From Persea americana (Eukaryota; Streptophyta; Magnoliopsida; Laurales; Lauraceae): a DNA stretch of 64,000 bases. Where the stretch lies: positions 45,495,522 through 45,559,521 of the forward strand of contig CM056820.1 in the NCBI GenBank assembly GCA_029852735.1, read 5' to 3'. The notes below the pieces were generated by a model. It was given only the letters and a program-made list of their open reading frames with translations, made no database searches and was not told the DNA's origin. The position numbers and the translations under genes were made by a program. Shown here in pieces: positions 26,601-39,056 of this stretch. Numbering within the stretch: position 1 is the first letter of the stretch; every line of letters starts with the position of its first letter.

Positions 26601-29203
26601 CCGGAAAAGAAGATCCTATACACGCAAACATGCCCCGGTAGTCGATACATCGCTGCTTTTTTGTGCATGTGGACAGCTACGGGGTGTTCTGCTGCGGCCC
26701 AAATCTGTTATCGAGCTTGACCTGACCTGTTCCATCAGTCCTAGGGCCTGTTGGTTTGGTCCAGAGAGTTTCCAAACCCCAGCTTGTCAAAAAAAAATAT
26801 AAAGTTTAGATGTCGATTGCAAGATTACAAAATCTTTTGTGTCACCGCTTTAGATTGGAGACGTGATAACACTCATCGCTTTTAAAATTTCTTTCCATGC
26901 AACTGTCCTCCTAAGGGCCCCTCTGTTTGCATGGAATTGACTTCTTAAGAACTTATTATCAAGTGAATCACACCGATGATCATTAAAGAGTACGAGTGAT
27001 GAAAGAGTTAGGGATGGAGCTGTAGACAGGAGCGAATTGCTTTAATAGAGTGATATCTCGGATTTTATTGTTTCACTGTGGGGATGTTATGTGATGACCG
27101 TTTATATATTTCTAGTTTCATTTCTGGGGCAGTACATATATTCAAAAGCCTAGAAATTCAATCCAGCATGACTCAATCGCCGGAGACGGCTTGTGCGATT
27201 TTTTTCCCCCCACATTCATGTCATATGGGAGTTCACTAGATATGGGCTACAAGAAGAAACGGGACTACCGATTCTTTCATTCTATTTTATGGTAATTCTG
27301 AAATGGATGGGTCTTGCGGCTTTATTCGGACACTCACGCAGCTTTGCCGCCGCTTGCGTGGGCGGTAAACTCGCATTTTCCAGTTTTCAACCACTATGAG
27401 AGAAGGAAAACTGGCAGATGCAGCTTTACCGCCGCTCTAATCGGCGGTGAACTGGATTTTCCAGCTTTCCTCCGCTCCGAGAGGAGGAAAACCGGCACTT
27501 GCAGCCTTACCGCCGCTCTCATCGGCGGTAAAGTCCACGTTCCAGTTTTCCTCCGCTCTAAGTAGAGGAAAACTGGCAATTGCAGCGTTACCGCCCCTCG
27601 CATCGGCGGTAAAGTCCATTTTCCAGTTTTCCTCCGCTCTGAGAGGAGGAAAACTGGAAATTGCATTTATGCTGCGGGCACATATGGCGGAAACCTTTCA
27701 GTCCGATTTCTTATCCTCTTTTTACTCCCTTCTTTTGCTTGTTGGTGGGTCATGGGTTGGGGCTTAGTTCCACAAAATGAAGGACGGACATGCGTGAATA
27801 ACAATTGGGTGAAATAATATCAAATCACAGTAAAAGCACGATAAATCGAATGTCTCTCGTATTAGCCCCTCACTCTTCTTTACGGGCAAAGTAAGCTTAC
27901 CGGAACCGTTGCCTTGAAAAACCAGAGATCCCGATATCTACGATTGAGAATATTAGTGAGACCAGCGAAATCTTCATTTCAACAGGACAACCGGAAAAAA
28001 AGATCCTATACACGCAAACATGCCCCGGTAGTCGATACATCGCTGCTTTTTTGTGCATGTGGACAGCTACGGGGTGTTCTGCTGCGGCCCAAATCTGTTA
28101 TCGAGCTTGACCTGACCTGTTCCATTAGTCCTAGGGCTTGTTGGTTTGGTCCAGAGAGTTTCCAAACCCCAGCTTGTCAAAAAAATATATAAAGTTTAGA
28201 TGTCGATTGCAAGATTACAAAATCTTTTGTGTCACCGCTTTAGATTGGAGACGTGATAACACTCATCGCTTTTAAAATTTCTTTCCATGCAACTGTCCTC
28301 CTAAGGGCCCCTCTGTTTGCATTGAATTGACTTCTTAAGAACTTATTATCAAGTGAATCACACCGATGATCATTAAAGATTACGAGTGATGAAAGAGTTA
28401 GGGATGGAGCTGTAGACAGGAGCGAATTGCTTTAATAGGGTGATATCTCGGATTTTATTGTTTCACTGTGGGGATGTTATGTGATGACCGTTTATATATT
28501 TATAGTTTCATTTCTGGGGCAGTACATATATTCAAAAGCCTAGAAATTCAATCCAGTCTGACTCAATCGCCGGAGACGGCTTGTGCGATTTTTTTCCCCC
28601 CACATTCATGTCATATGGGAGTTCCCAAGATATGGGCTACAACTAGAAACGGGACTACCGATTCTTTCATTCTATTTTATGGTAATCTGGAAATGGATGG
28701 GTCTTGCTGCTTTATTCGGACAGTCACGCAGCTTTACCGCCGCTTGCGTGGGCGGTAAACTCGCATTTTCCAGTTTTCAACCACTATGAGAGGAGGAAAA
28801 CTGGCAGATGCAGCTTTACCGCCGCTCTAATCGGCGGTAAACTGGATTTTCCACCTTTCCTCCGCTCCGAGAGGAGGAAAACCGGCAGTTGCAGCCTGAC
28901 CGCCGCTCTCATCGGCGGTAAAGTCCGCGTTCCAGTTTTCCTCTGCTCTTAGTGGAGGAAAACTGGCAATTGCAGCGTTACCGCCCCTGTCATCGGCGGT
29001 AAAGTCCATTTTCCAGTTTTCCTCCGCTCTGAGAGGAGGAAAACTGGAAATTGCATTTATGCTGCGGGCACATATGGTGGAAACCTTTCAGTCCGATTTC
29101 TTATCCTCTTTTTACTCCCTTCTTTTGCTTGTTGGTGGGTCATGGGTTGGGGCTTAGTTCCACAAAATGAAGGACGGACATGCGTGAATAACAATTGGGT
29201 GAA

Positions 29204-30589
29204 ATAATATCAAATCACAGTAAAAGCACGATAAATCGAATGTCTCTCGTATTAGCCCCTCACTCTTCTTTACGGGCAAAGTAAGCTTACCGGAACCGTT
29301 GCCTTGAAAAACCAGAGATCCCGATATCTACGATTGAGAATATTAGTGAGACCAGCGAAATCTTCATTTCAACAGGACAACCGGAAAAAAAGATCCTATA
29401 CACGCAAACATGCCCCGGTAGTCGATACATCGCTGCTTTATTGTGCATGTGGACAGCTACGGGGTGTTCTGCTGCGGCCCAAATCTGTTATCGAGCTTGA
29501 CCTGACCTGTTCCATCAGTCCTAGGGCCTGTTGGTTTGGTCCAGAGAGTTTCCAAACCCCAGCTTGTCAAAAAAAATATATAAAGTTTAGATGTCGATTG
29601 CAAGATTGCAAAATCTTTGGTGTCACCGCTTTAGATTGGAGACGTGATAATACTCATCGCTTTTAAAATTTCTTTCCGTGCAACTGTCCTCCTAAGGGCC
29701 CCTCTGTTTGCATGGAATTGACTTCTTAAGAACTTATTATCAAGTGAATCACACCGATGATCATTAAAGAGTACGAGTGATGAAAGGGGATGGAGCTGTA
29801 GACAGGAGCGAATTGCTTTAATAGAGTGATATCTCGGATTTTATTGTTTCACTGTGGGGATGTTATGTGATGACCGTTTATATATTTCTAGTTTCATTTC
29901 TGGGGCAGTACATATATTCAAAAGCCTAGAAATTCAATCCAGCATGACTCAATCGCCGGAGACGGCTTGTGCGATTTTTTTCCCCCCACATTCATGTCGT
30001 ATGGGAGTTCACTAGATATGGGCTACAAGAAGAAACGGGACTACCGATTCTTTCATTCTATTTTATGGTAATCTGGCTATGGATGGGTCTTGCGGCTTTA
30101 TTCGGACACTCACGCAGCTTTACCGCCGCTTGCGTGGGCGGTAAACTCGCATTTTCCAGTTTTCAACCACTATGAGAGGAGGAAAACTGGCAGATGCAGC
30201 TTTACCGCCGCTCTGATCGGCGGTAAACTGGATTTTCCAGCTTTCCTCCGCTCCGAGAGGAGGAAAACCGGCAGTTGCAGCCTTACCGCCGCTCTCATCG
30301 GCGGTAAAGTCCACGTTCCAGTTTTCCTCTGCTCTGAGTGGAGGAAAACTGGCAATTGCATCGTTACCGCCCCTCTCATCGGCGGTAAAGTCTATTTTCC
30401 AGTTTTCCTCCGCTCTGAGAGGAGGAAAACTGGAAATTGCATTTATGCTGCGGGCACATATGGCGGAAACCTTTCAGTCCGATTTCTTATCCTCTTTTTA
30501 CTCCCTTCTTTTGCTTGTTTGTGGGTCATGGGTTTGGGCTTAGTTCCACAAAATGAAGGACGGACATGCGTGAATAACGATTGGGTGAG
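29204..30589. repeat. Short D-like monomer (1,386 bp)
   Basis: Carries gctttattgtgc as in type D but has a 5-bp deletion (agtta) inside gatgaaagagttaggga, near 29786, which accounts for the shorter spacing. Confidence 0.8.
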
Positions 30590-31980
30590 ATAATATCAAA
30601 TCACAGTAAAAGCACGATAAATCGAATGTCTCTCGTATTAGCCCCTCACTCTTCTTTACGGGCAAAGTAAGCTTACCGGAACCGTTGCCTTGAAAACCAG
30701 AGATCCCGATATCTACGATTGAGAATATTAGTGAGACCAGCGAAATCTTCATTTCAACAGGACAACCGGAAAAAAAGATCCTATACACGCAAACATGCCC
30801 CGGTAGTCGATACATCGCTGCTTTTTTGTGCATGTGGACAGCTACGGGGTGTTCTGCTGCGGCCCAAATCTGTTATCGAGCTTGACCTGACCTGTTCCAT
30901 CAGTCCTACGGCCTGTTGGTTTGGTCCAGAGAGTTTCCAAACCCCAGCCTGTCAAAAAAAAATATATAAAGTTTAGATGTCGATTGCAAGATTACAAAAT
31001 CTTTCGTGTCACCGCTTTAGATTGAAGACGTGATAACACTCATCGCTTTTAAAATTTCTTTCCATGCAACTGTCCTCCTAAGGGCCCCTCTGTTTGCATG
31101 GAATTGACTTCTTAAGAACTTATTATCAAGTGAATCACACCGATGATCATTAAAGATTACGAGTGATGAAAGAGTTAGGGATGGAGCTGTAGACAGGAGC
31201 GAATTGCTTTAATAGAGTGATATCTCGGATTTTATTGTTTCACTGTGGGGATGTTATGTGATGACCGTTTATATATTTTCAGTTTCATTTCTGGGGCAGT
31301 ACATATATTCAAAAGCCTAGAAATTCAATCCAGCATGAGTCAATCGCCGGAGACGGCTTTTGTGATTTTTCTCCCCCCACATTCATGTCATATGGGAGTT
31401 CACTAGATATGGGCTACAAGAAGAAATGGGACTACCGATTCTTTCATTCTATTTTATGTTAATCTAGAAGTGGTTGGGTCTTGCGGCTTTATTCGGACAC
31501 TAGCGCAGCTTTACCGCCGCTTGCGTGGGCGGTAAACTCGCATTTTCCAGTTTTCATCCACTATGAGAGGAGGAAAACTGGCAGATGCAGCTTTACCGCC
31601 GCTCTAATCGGCGGTAAACTGGATTTTCCAGCTTTCCTCCGCTCCGAGAGGAGGAAAACCGGCAGTTGCAGCCTTACCCCCGCTCTCATCGGCGGTAAAG
31701 TCCACGTTCCAGTTTTCCTCTGCTCTGAGTGGAGGAAAACTGGCAATTGCATCGTTACCGCCCCTCTCATCGGCGGTAAAGTTCATTTTTCAGTTTTCCT
31801 CCGCTCTGAGAGGAGGAAAACTGGAAATTGCATTTATGCTGCGGGCACATATGGCGGAAACCTTTCAGTCCGATTTCTTATCCTCTTTTTACTCCCTTCT
31901 TTTGCTTGTTGGTGGGTCATGGGTTGGGGCTTAGTTCCACAAAATGAAGGACGGACATGCGTGAATAACAATTGGGTGAA

Positions 31981-32705
31981 ATAATATCAAATCACAGTAA
32001 AAGCACGATAAATCGAATGTCTCTCGTATTAGCCCCTCACTCTTCTTTACGGGCAAAGTAAGCTTACCGGAACCGTTGCCTTGAAAAACCAGAGATCCCG
32101 ATATCTACGATTGAGAATATTAGTGAGACCAGCGAAATCTTCATTTCAACAGGACAACCGGAAAAAAAGATCCTATACACGCAAACATGCCCCGGTAGTC
32201 GATACATCGCTGCTTTTTTGTGCATGTGGACAGCTACGGGGTGTTCTGCTGCGGCCCAAATCTGTTATCGAGCTTGACCTGACCTGTTCCATCAGTCCTA
32301 GGGCTTGTTGGTTTGGTCCAGAGAGTTTCCAAACCCCAGCTTGTCAAAAAAAAAAAAAAAAAAGTTTAGATGTCGATTGCGAGATTACAAAATCTTTTGT
32401 GTCACCGCTTTAAATTAGAGACGTGATAACACTCATCGCTTTTAAAATTTCTTTCCATGCAGGTGTCCTCCTAAGGGCCCCTCTGTTTGCATGGAATTGA
32501 CTTCTTAAGAACTTATTATCAAGTGAATCGCACCGATGATCATTAAAGAGTACGAGTGATGAAAGAGTTAGGGATGGAGCTGTAGACAGGAGCGAATTGC
32601 TTTAATAGAGTGATATCTCGTATTTTACTGTTTCACTATGGGGATGTTATGTGATGACCGTTTATATATTTCTAGTTTCATTTCCGGGGCAGTACATATA
32701 TTCAA
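31981..32705. repeat. Truncated last monomer of the array
   Basis: Identity with the monomer stops after agtacatatattcaa. The palindromic block is missing. The A-tract that has roughly 6-9 A in other monomers is an uninterrupted run of 18 A here (32346-32363), replacing the ATATAT segment. Confidence 0.95.
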
Positions 32706-33210
32706 CACATACAATTCAAGTTAGAGGGATAATCCGAACTTTTCTTGGACCAAGGGTCCAACTCAGGGTGGCCCATCCCAGGCCCATCAACTTCAGCCCA
32801 TTCAATCTCAGTCCAATGCCCCACTCGGTTTCTAAAAACCCAACTTCAACTCCAGTCCATTGACCCATAGGATAGGTTCCCTGGAAGATGCCATAAGACT
32901 CATGTCTCAAACCACGGCCCAATTGTCTCAGAGTAATACTTAATTCCAACAAACCACTACTCAAATTTTGAATGGTCACACTCAGACCCTTGCAAAACTG
33001 GAATTTCAGATGGGCCAACTGGCCAACTCCATCAGTGCCAAAGACAAAGGAACATTCCCTAGTCAACCCGAACCTAATCCCAAGGGCCAAGTTGATCATG
33101 ATCCTAAAGGAAAAGGCCCGGAACAAGTCAAACTCATTATCACTCTTAGGTCGGGTACACAAGTTGATAACAAGGTTGAATTACCCGAGGAAACTGATAA
33201 CCAAGTGTGA
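32706..33210 (+). pseudogene. gag C-terminal fragment (Athila-like)
   Basis: The translation contains stretches such as TKGPTQGGPSQAHQLQP, then LAKLEFQMGQLANSISAK, then LIITLRSGTQVDNKVELP, the linker typical of plant Athila/Tat gag-pol between gag and protease. A TAA follows APLGF, and a second stop lies in the Q-rich segment around 32940. The N-terminal gag domain is absent. This encodes part of a dead capsid-like polyprotein. Confidence 0.8.
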
Positions 33211-34170
33211 ATACTGAACCCATGTTAGAACCAAGGCCATTCAAAGAGGACCCAGTCAATGCTGAACCATCACCTAGTGAGCCCACTCCTAGGACCTATG
33301 TTCCTAAGGCACCATACCCACAGAGGCTAGGCTGAGCAAAATCAAATGTTCAGCTGGATAAAATGCTAGAAGTATTCATACAAGTGAGGATCAATATCCC
33401 ACTACTTGATGCTATCCAACAGATTCCAGCCTATGCAAAATTCCTGAAAGACCTTTGCACCTTTAAAAGGACTACTAATGTGCCCAAGAAGGCTTTTCTA
33501 GCCCGACAAGCTAGCTCGATCATTTCTTGTCCAACCCCAATCAAATACAAGGACCCAGGGTGTCCTACCATTTCTTGCCAGATAGGGGACCATCATATAG
33601 AGAAAGCTTTGCTAGATTTGGGTGCAACTGTGAACCTTCTTCCATACTCTATTTATGAAGAATTAGGTTTGGGGGAATTAAAGAAAACTTAGGTGACTCT
33701 CCAATTAGCTGATGCTTCAATTCGATACCCAAAGGGGGTAGTGCAGGGTGTTCTGATCAAAGTAGGAGAGTTCGTGCTCCTGTAGACTTTGTTGTCTTGG
33801 ACATGAATCAACCAACAAGAACTGTGGCTAAAATACCAATCATTTTAGGGCGACCATTCCTGTAACATCCAATGCTTTGATCAATTGTAGGAATGGAGTA
33901 ATGCAAATCTTTTTTGGGACCATGACAGTTCAAGTGAACATTGTTAATATTAGTAAGCAACCTCCCGATGAGGATGATGGGGATTTTGAAGTCAGTTACA
34001 TTCATGAATTGGAGGAAAATCACTTACCCCATTTGAAACTTGAAGACCCACTAGAGGTTTGTCTAACACATTTTGGGAGTTATTTTAATGTAGATGGCCA
34101 CATTGAAGAGGTGACTGCACTGCTAGATTCAACTTCTTTCATGAAAAAGAATAGGTGGCAACCTAAGTGA
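33211..34170 (+). pseudogene. Aspartic protease region of Athila-like pol, broken
   Basis: The peptide MLEVFIQVRINIPLLDAI at 33363 leads through YAKFLKDLCTFKR to the retropepsin-like active-site segment ALLDLGATVNLLP at about 33605-33645. A TAG at 33690 interrupts the frame after LGLGELKKT. The frame resumes with VTLQLADASIRYP and, after another stop near 33784, DFVVLDMNQP and IPIILGRPFL, then INCRNGVMQIFFGTMTV up to KNRWQPK at 34170. This order (DLGA, LADxS, ILGRPFL) is the hallmark of plant Ty3 proteases. Nothing resembling reverse transcriptase follows. Confidence 0.85.
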
Positions 34171-35667
34171 GAGATCTTGACCTCAATTTTTTAAGGTAGG
34201 TTTGTTTTGGATCTAGGTGGATTCCATGTTAGGTGTCAGATAGGGTAGTTTTTTTTTTCTTTGTTTTTATATATATTATTATTAGTTTAGGTTATCTTTT
34301 GTCATTGTTTTGACTAACCTTGGACAGGGAGCGCCATGCAAAATCATCAAGTAACTTCTTTCATTTACCTCCTACTATTTATTTTTCCTCATGTACCATT
34401 ATCATTATATGCATTACATGCATGACATCGAGGACGCTGTCTATTTTAGGTTTGGGGGTGGGAACAAGCACATTTGTCCAATTTTAGGTGATTTTCTCAA
34501 TTTTAGGCAAACTTTTATTTTTTTTTATTTTAGGAAAATTTTTCGTTTATGCAATTTTATTTTATTTTTTTGAAAAAAAAGGGTAGTTTTTAAAGGAATT
34601 GATAAAATTCAACAATGCTCGGAAACCCGGAATTTCTAAATCCTTGGAAGGAAGTAAAATGAAAGTTCAAGACTTTTCTAGAATATTTCAAACTTTGTTT
34701 TTCACTTAAACACATATACATCTATCAAGATTTTGGATAGGAAGCTTTAGTGTCAAATTTGGGATTTCTCAAAAAAGATAGGATGACTTTCTGAAGTTTA
34801 GCCTTGTAAGTCTACCTGATTTATTGGGATGGTTAAGCCAACCAAAACCCATGGATTAATTCGAGCGAATTGGAAAGTGCTGCTATTTTTGGGGACCGTT
34901 TATGAAAAAAAAAAAAAAGAAAATATATTCATGCTGAATAAATAAAGCGCTGAAAAGAAAATATATAGGGATGTACAAAAAATAGATAGAAGGTGAAAAA
35001 CTTAAGATATGGGTTCGCTCCCAAAAACAAAGTCACCCGATGGAACCCTATGCAAAGAAATTTAAAAAGAAAAAAAAGAAAAAAAGAAGAGAAAAGAGAA
35101 AGAAAATAGAGATGCATCTCGCGGCCTTTGAAAAAACAGTAGTGCAAAAGCCGTCATAGTAGCCTTGAGAGGGAAACTTATGAGCCACTAAATCTATGAA
35201 AGATCAGAGCATTTGAAAGAGAATTTTGTTTTCATGGCACCATAACTAAACATTTGAAGGATTGATTTGATGTATACACCTACACAGAGCACATAAAGTT
35301 TTGAAAAGAAAAAAAAAAAAAACTCTTCAAACTTGAAGGTGAACTGAATTTTGAAAAGTCTGAGATTTTGATTATTCCAGGTTATACAAGTGGCATCCGA
35401 GATGACTTGATGTCCTTTTGGGATTTTTTTTTTTTTTTGGATAAATGAATTTTGTAGGTAGATTCACTGCAAACCCTCACGAGGCATAACTCGTCCACTA
35501 GGGGAAACCTAGAGGTTTAAGGGCTTGCTGCATACGCTAAATACAGTTGAAAGGGCAAGCGAAAATGGTATTTTTCTTTTTATTTTTTTTTTCATTTGTT
35601 AGGATAGTAAACTTCTCCTTTTTCACTTATTTTGCTCGAGGACTAGCAAAAAGCTGGTATGGAGGTG
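34171..35667 (+). other. 3' non-coding region of the Athila-like remnant
   Basis: AT-rich, without credible coding capacity. At about 34426 it has tcgaggacgctgtctatttt followed by tttgggggtggg, the sequence type found after integrase in Athila elements. Near 35634 it has gctcgaggactagcaaa, and ggtatggaggtg at 35657-35667 is the likely polypurine tract directly before the LTR. Confidence 0.7.
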
Positions 35668-37773
35668 TGATAAGTCCACAAAATTATAGCTTTTATTCAT
35701 CATTTCATATGCATTTGTGAACTTAATTAGGTTAATTGCATAGAATTACACTTAATTTCATGATTTTATGCATTTGAGCATCAAAGTTGGAATCTTAGTC
35801 AAATTTGGACAAAAATCATTACATTGCATGACTTTTGTGAAATTAGGGAATTTCATCTCATTCATCACCCAAAAATTAGTCTTTTTAGCTTCACTAATGC
35901 AAACCTGCTAATTTTGACAACATGTGTTATTTTTGAAAAGTTAGGTGTTTTTGGTGCATTAAGTTGGCATGTAGGGTCCCATGCATAGTCCATCTAGATT
36001 CCTCACTCTTGATTATTACTGATATCATTTAATTTTATTTATGTAGGAGAAATCAAGAGTGGGACCTGCATTGGTGAAATTTGAGAGAGATCAAAAGCGG
36101 GACACCCTTCATGGTGGGCCCACACATCTTGGCCTTAGTGGAGTTGGAAAGATTGGAAATTCTCAAAGAGGAAAAAAGAAACTCATATTTGGAAAGATGG
36201 TGTTGACTTGCAAAATTTGGAAACCAAAATAAAATAAAATAAAAAGAGAAAATTAGAAGCTTTTCAAGGGGAGTTGATTAGTCAAAGTTGCAAGTAAGGA
36301 AGCATGACAAAGATGGAAAGAGAATCAAATAAGCAATCAAAGAAAGAGTCCAAGCATGCCTTGGACTCCAACATGGGCCACACACACCCCATAGCATGCC
36401 GACATGGAAGTTCCTTTAATTGCACCCCTATTCCCGGATTCTTCAGGGCAGGAAATTGAAATGGTCTTAACTTTCAAATGGACTCTTTCTTCAGGGCAGG
36501 ATTCTTCATGTGTCGGATTGGCGCAATCTACCCACCGTTGGAAAGATCTTTTCAAGTAGATATCCGTGGAGTCCAAGATTAAATAAATCAAAGCTATATT
36601 GAGGGAGATATGACCTCGGGAAGTTACCTATTATAATTCTATGCGGAAATTGCAAAAAGTTTTCAAATTTGGCAACATTAGAGATCTCTAAGGAGTTCCA
36701 TTTTCCAAGACTTGGAACCCAAGAGACCACACTTAGTAAAAAATCCTCTCAAATTCAAATTGTTGCCTAAATAAGAAGCTTTGTTTGAAAGCTAAGCCAA
36801 TAATCAAGTTATAGAAGGAAATAATTCCTTGCAAATCAAGAGGCCAAAAGGTATAAAAGGAGCATGAAGGGGGCTAAAACAAAAGGAAGCATATTCTCCT
36901 TCAAAAAGTAGCCAAGTCATTCTCTCTCTCTCTCTATTCTTCCTTTTTCTTCTTTTCCCTCTTCTAGTTCTAGTTCTAATTCTAATTCTCCTTTTTTTTT
37001 TCTTTTTTTTGTAGCTTTGGGCCTTGTCCAAGCAAGTACATGAAGGAGAAGTTGCAAAGATGCAATCTTTAATGAGAAATCAAGAACTATTATTTGCAAT
37101 GGCGGGCTAATTTTGATTAGAGCAATGGATGAAGATAAGTAATTTCTTTTTATTTATTTATTTATTCTAATTTAGTTCCATATGTTATGATCTTAATGAT
37201 TAATAGACTTGTCTTCGTGCCCTAGGCAAACTTTCATTCTTAATTTCTAAAAATACAAATTGATTTTTTACTATGCATGCTTAGGTTTGATAGGGCATGC
37301 TTAGGTTTGATAAGCAATGCTTAGGACTTAGATCTTTTGATGGTCTATGCTTACTTTTGATGGGTAGTGCTTAGATTATTTTTATTCTTTTATGAGGTGA
37401 AGAGAGACTTGGATTTTGAGTTTTTCTGATTAAAAAGGGATTTTAAAAGTTAGATTCTCCAAATTAAAAACATTGATTTGTCTTTGATTTGAAGTAAAAA
37501 TTGAAACAAATTAAGATTATTTGATAAATAATTTGTGGATGCCTGTTGGATTCCTATGCTCTAATAATTTTCATTAATTGGTAGATTTCGAATTTATAAA
37601 TTAGTTGCTTGTTTTTTATATCTAAATACTCAAAACTTTCCTTAATTGTTAGCTAATTAGTTTTCTTAATTTAAAAGTTTTTTTAATTAGCTCTCTGTGG
37701 GTTCGACCCGTTCTTGGCACTGTCTCATCTAGACACCCGTGCACTTGCGGTATGTTATGATTGATATTGATCA
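35668..37773 (+). repeat. 3' LTR of the Athila-like remnant (about 2.1 kb)
   Basis: Starts with tgataagtccacaaaattat immediately after the purine tract, as Athila LTRs do. Near the 3' end it has ctgtgggttcgacccgttct and cacttgcggtatg, again typical. I place the end at tgatca (37773), but this boundary is approximate because no second LTR is available for comparison. Confidence 0.7.
36852..36859 (+). promoter_or_regulatory. TATA box of the Athila-like LTR
   Basis: tataaaag in the middle of the LTR, followed by a CT-rich stretch at 36924-36970, fits the LTR core promoter and leader. No transcription start can be fixed from sequence. Confidence 0.55.
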
Positions 37774-38453
37774 CATTAATAAGTGCAAAACTAGATCTAA
37801 GAGCATGCAGTATTCATCTCCTCCCTTTCTATTGCAGAAGGTGAACAAAAAAAAAAAAGACATTGCTTGTGAAAAAAGCTTAGATCTGCATCAATCCGCA
37901 CCTCTTCCGAGATCTAAACCGTGGGAAAGACACATAAGATGTGTAATCTCTTATACCAGTGAAGGATCTGATGTGTGCACACTCAGAGAAAAATGCCGCT
38001 AGGCTGTTTATCGCCAGCAGAGGTTCTTCTCCTGATATCTATTCTATGTGTTTTTCTATATCTTCCATGGATCTTATCATCCATACATATACCACACTTA
38101 GAGAACAGATTTACCCCTCCGATTTTGCAAATCGTGTGAGGAAATCAAGGGATTTGGTTGACTCTGCAAGATGAATGTTGAGGCTTAGTGGGCAATAAAA
38201 CGTGTGGGTCCACACGGTCCAACAATTTCACACCTACGAAAGGAGCCCTCGGCCGACCTTGTGTTGATGGGAAGAGGTTCCAGCCAATGTGATGATTGCT
38301 CGAAGCCAACAAATAAAAACATGATCCAAAATGAACCAAAGAATATATACATGTTTAGGTTAATCACAACAATAAATAGAAAACCATGAAAACCATGATA
38401 TGTTCTTACCTATGATACCGGATACTTGTACAAGCGCAACGTATCCATATCAG
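37774..38453. other. Unassigned sequence between two LTRs
   Basis: No coding region or terminal repeat recognised. It contains an A12 tract near 37848 and a gggtccacacggtcc segment near 38208. Confidence 0.5.
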
Positions 38454-39048
38454 ACCGATACGACACTTAAGTTGGTACTTGCTATTAGGGATTTTGTATA
38501 TTGCAATTTGATGGATGCATTATCATTTTAGTATCATTCAAATTTCACACATGCATTGATTTATAAAATCTTGAAATCTTGATTTACACATGCATTGTTT
38601 TTTTTTCAAACTTGTAGACATGTTGATTTATGCATATTTTGATTTTAAACTTGGATGCATTTAAATTTGAAAATAAGTTTCATGAATCAAGCAAGCCTAT
38701 GAGTTTTAAGTCTTTCAAATCATTTTAGGCTTTTTATGTTTCATGTTTTTAAACCTCTTAGTTTAATTTAAAACATGATTTCAAGCTTGATTTAATGGCC
38801 CAAAAGTCCCCATAAGAAATCGCTTTAAAAATAGAAATTTTGGGGAATTTGGTCCTTGGGCCTGGGTCGACCTGTAGTGTACTCGGTCGACTGAGCCCAA
38901 GGACCCGGTCGACCGGGCACATTGCCAGTCGACCGGGAAAGAGCCGTTGGGGCTCTTTTCAAACAGTCAGATTTTTTACCACTAAGCACCCGGTCGACTG
39001 TGTAAGGGACCAAGTTGATTGGGGACACGCAAAAACTCATTTTTTGAG

Positions 39049-39056
39049 TATAAAAG
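39049..39056 (+). promoter_or_regulatory. TATA box of the copia-type LTR
   Basis: tataaaag downstream of the ggtcgac-rich segment, in the position expected for an LTR promoter. Confidence 0.5.

Larger units (their letters stand above)
1..32705. repeat. Satellite array, about 1,391-bp monomer, 23 full copies plus a partial
   Basis: Head-to-tail tandem array with no interruption. Taking the phase from ataatatcaaatcacagt, monomers start at 1, 1391, 2782, 4173, 5564, 6954, 8345, 9736, 11125, 12515, 13906, 15297, 16688, 18079, 19470, 20861, 22252, 23644, 25034, 26424, 27814, 29204, 30590 and 31981. Spacings are 1386-1392 bp, mostly 1390 or 1391. The first half has a variable A-tract followed by ATATATAAAG. 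The second half has palindromic modules. I do not recognise the family; it is not 5S rDNA, and I see no rRNA motif. A 110-131 codon ORF in the first half is retained in many monomers but shortened by indels in the A-tract in others, so I do not treat it as a gene. The array continues past the left edge and ends against a truncated retrotransposon on the right. Confidence 0.98.
32706..37773 (+). mobile_element. Truncated Athila-like Ty3/gypsy retrotransposon remnant
   Basis: Order on the plus strand: 3' part of gag, aspartic protease region, 3' non-coding region, polypurine tract, LTR. No reverse transcriptase, RNase H or integrase motif lies between protease and the 3' region, so pol is internally deleted or the copy was non-autonomous. 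The 5' LTR, primer site and start of gag are missing; the element begins abruptly at the satellite border. Several in-frame stops show that it is dead. Confidence 0.85.

Noticed and set aside
965..31984. Repeated SERRKTG / LPPMRAAV peptides on both strands, as repeat proteins
   Set aside because: They come from the 81-bp (27-codon) period and complementary hairpin arms, which keep frames open on both strands.
101..32413. A 110-131 codon ORF (starting MRILVRPAKSSFQQDN or MKNQRSRYLR) in most monomers, as a tandem gene family
   Set aside because: Its length changes with indels in the A-tract and with single-base stops from monomer to monomer. Substitutions do not visibly favour silent sites. 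No family resemblance. Satellite homogenisation alone keeps it similar.
1..32705. CRISPR array or 5S/45S rDNA array
   Set aside because: The monomer is a 1.39-kb plant-type satellite without short repeats and unique spacers, and no 5S box sequence or rRNA core was seen.
32716..33162. 148-codon minus-strand ORF
   Set aside because: It lies antisense to a recognisable Athila gag-protease fragment and has no family resemblance.
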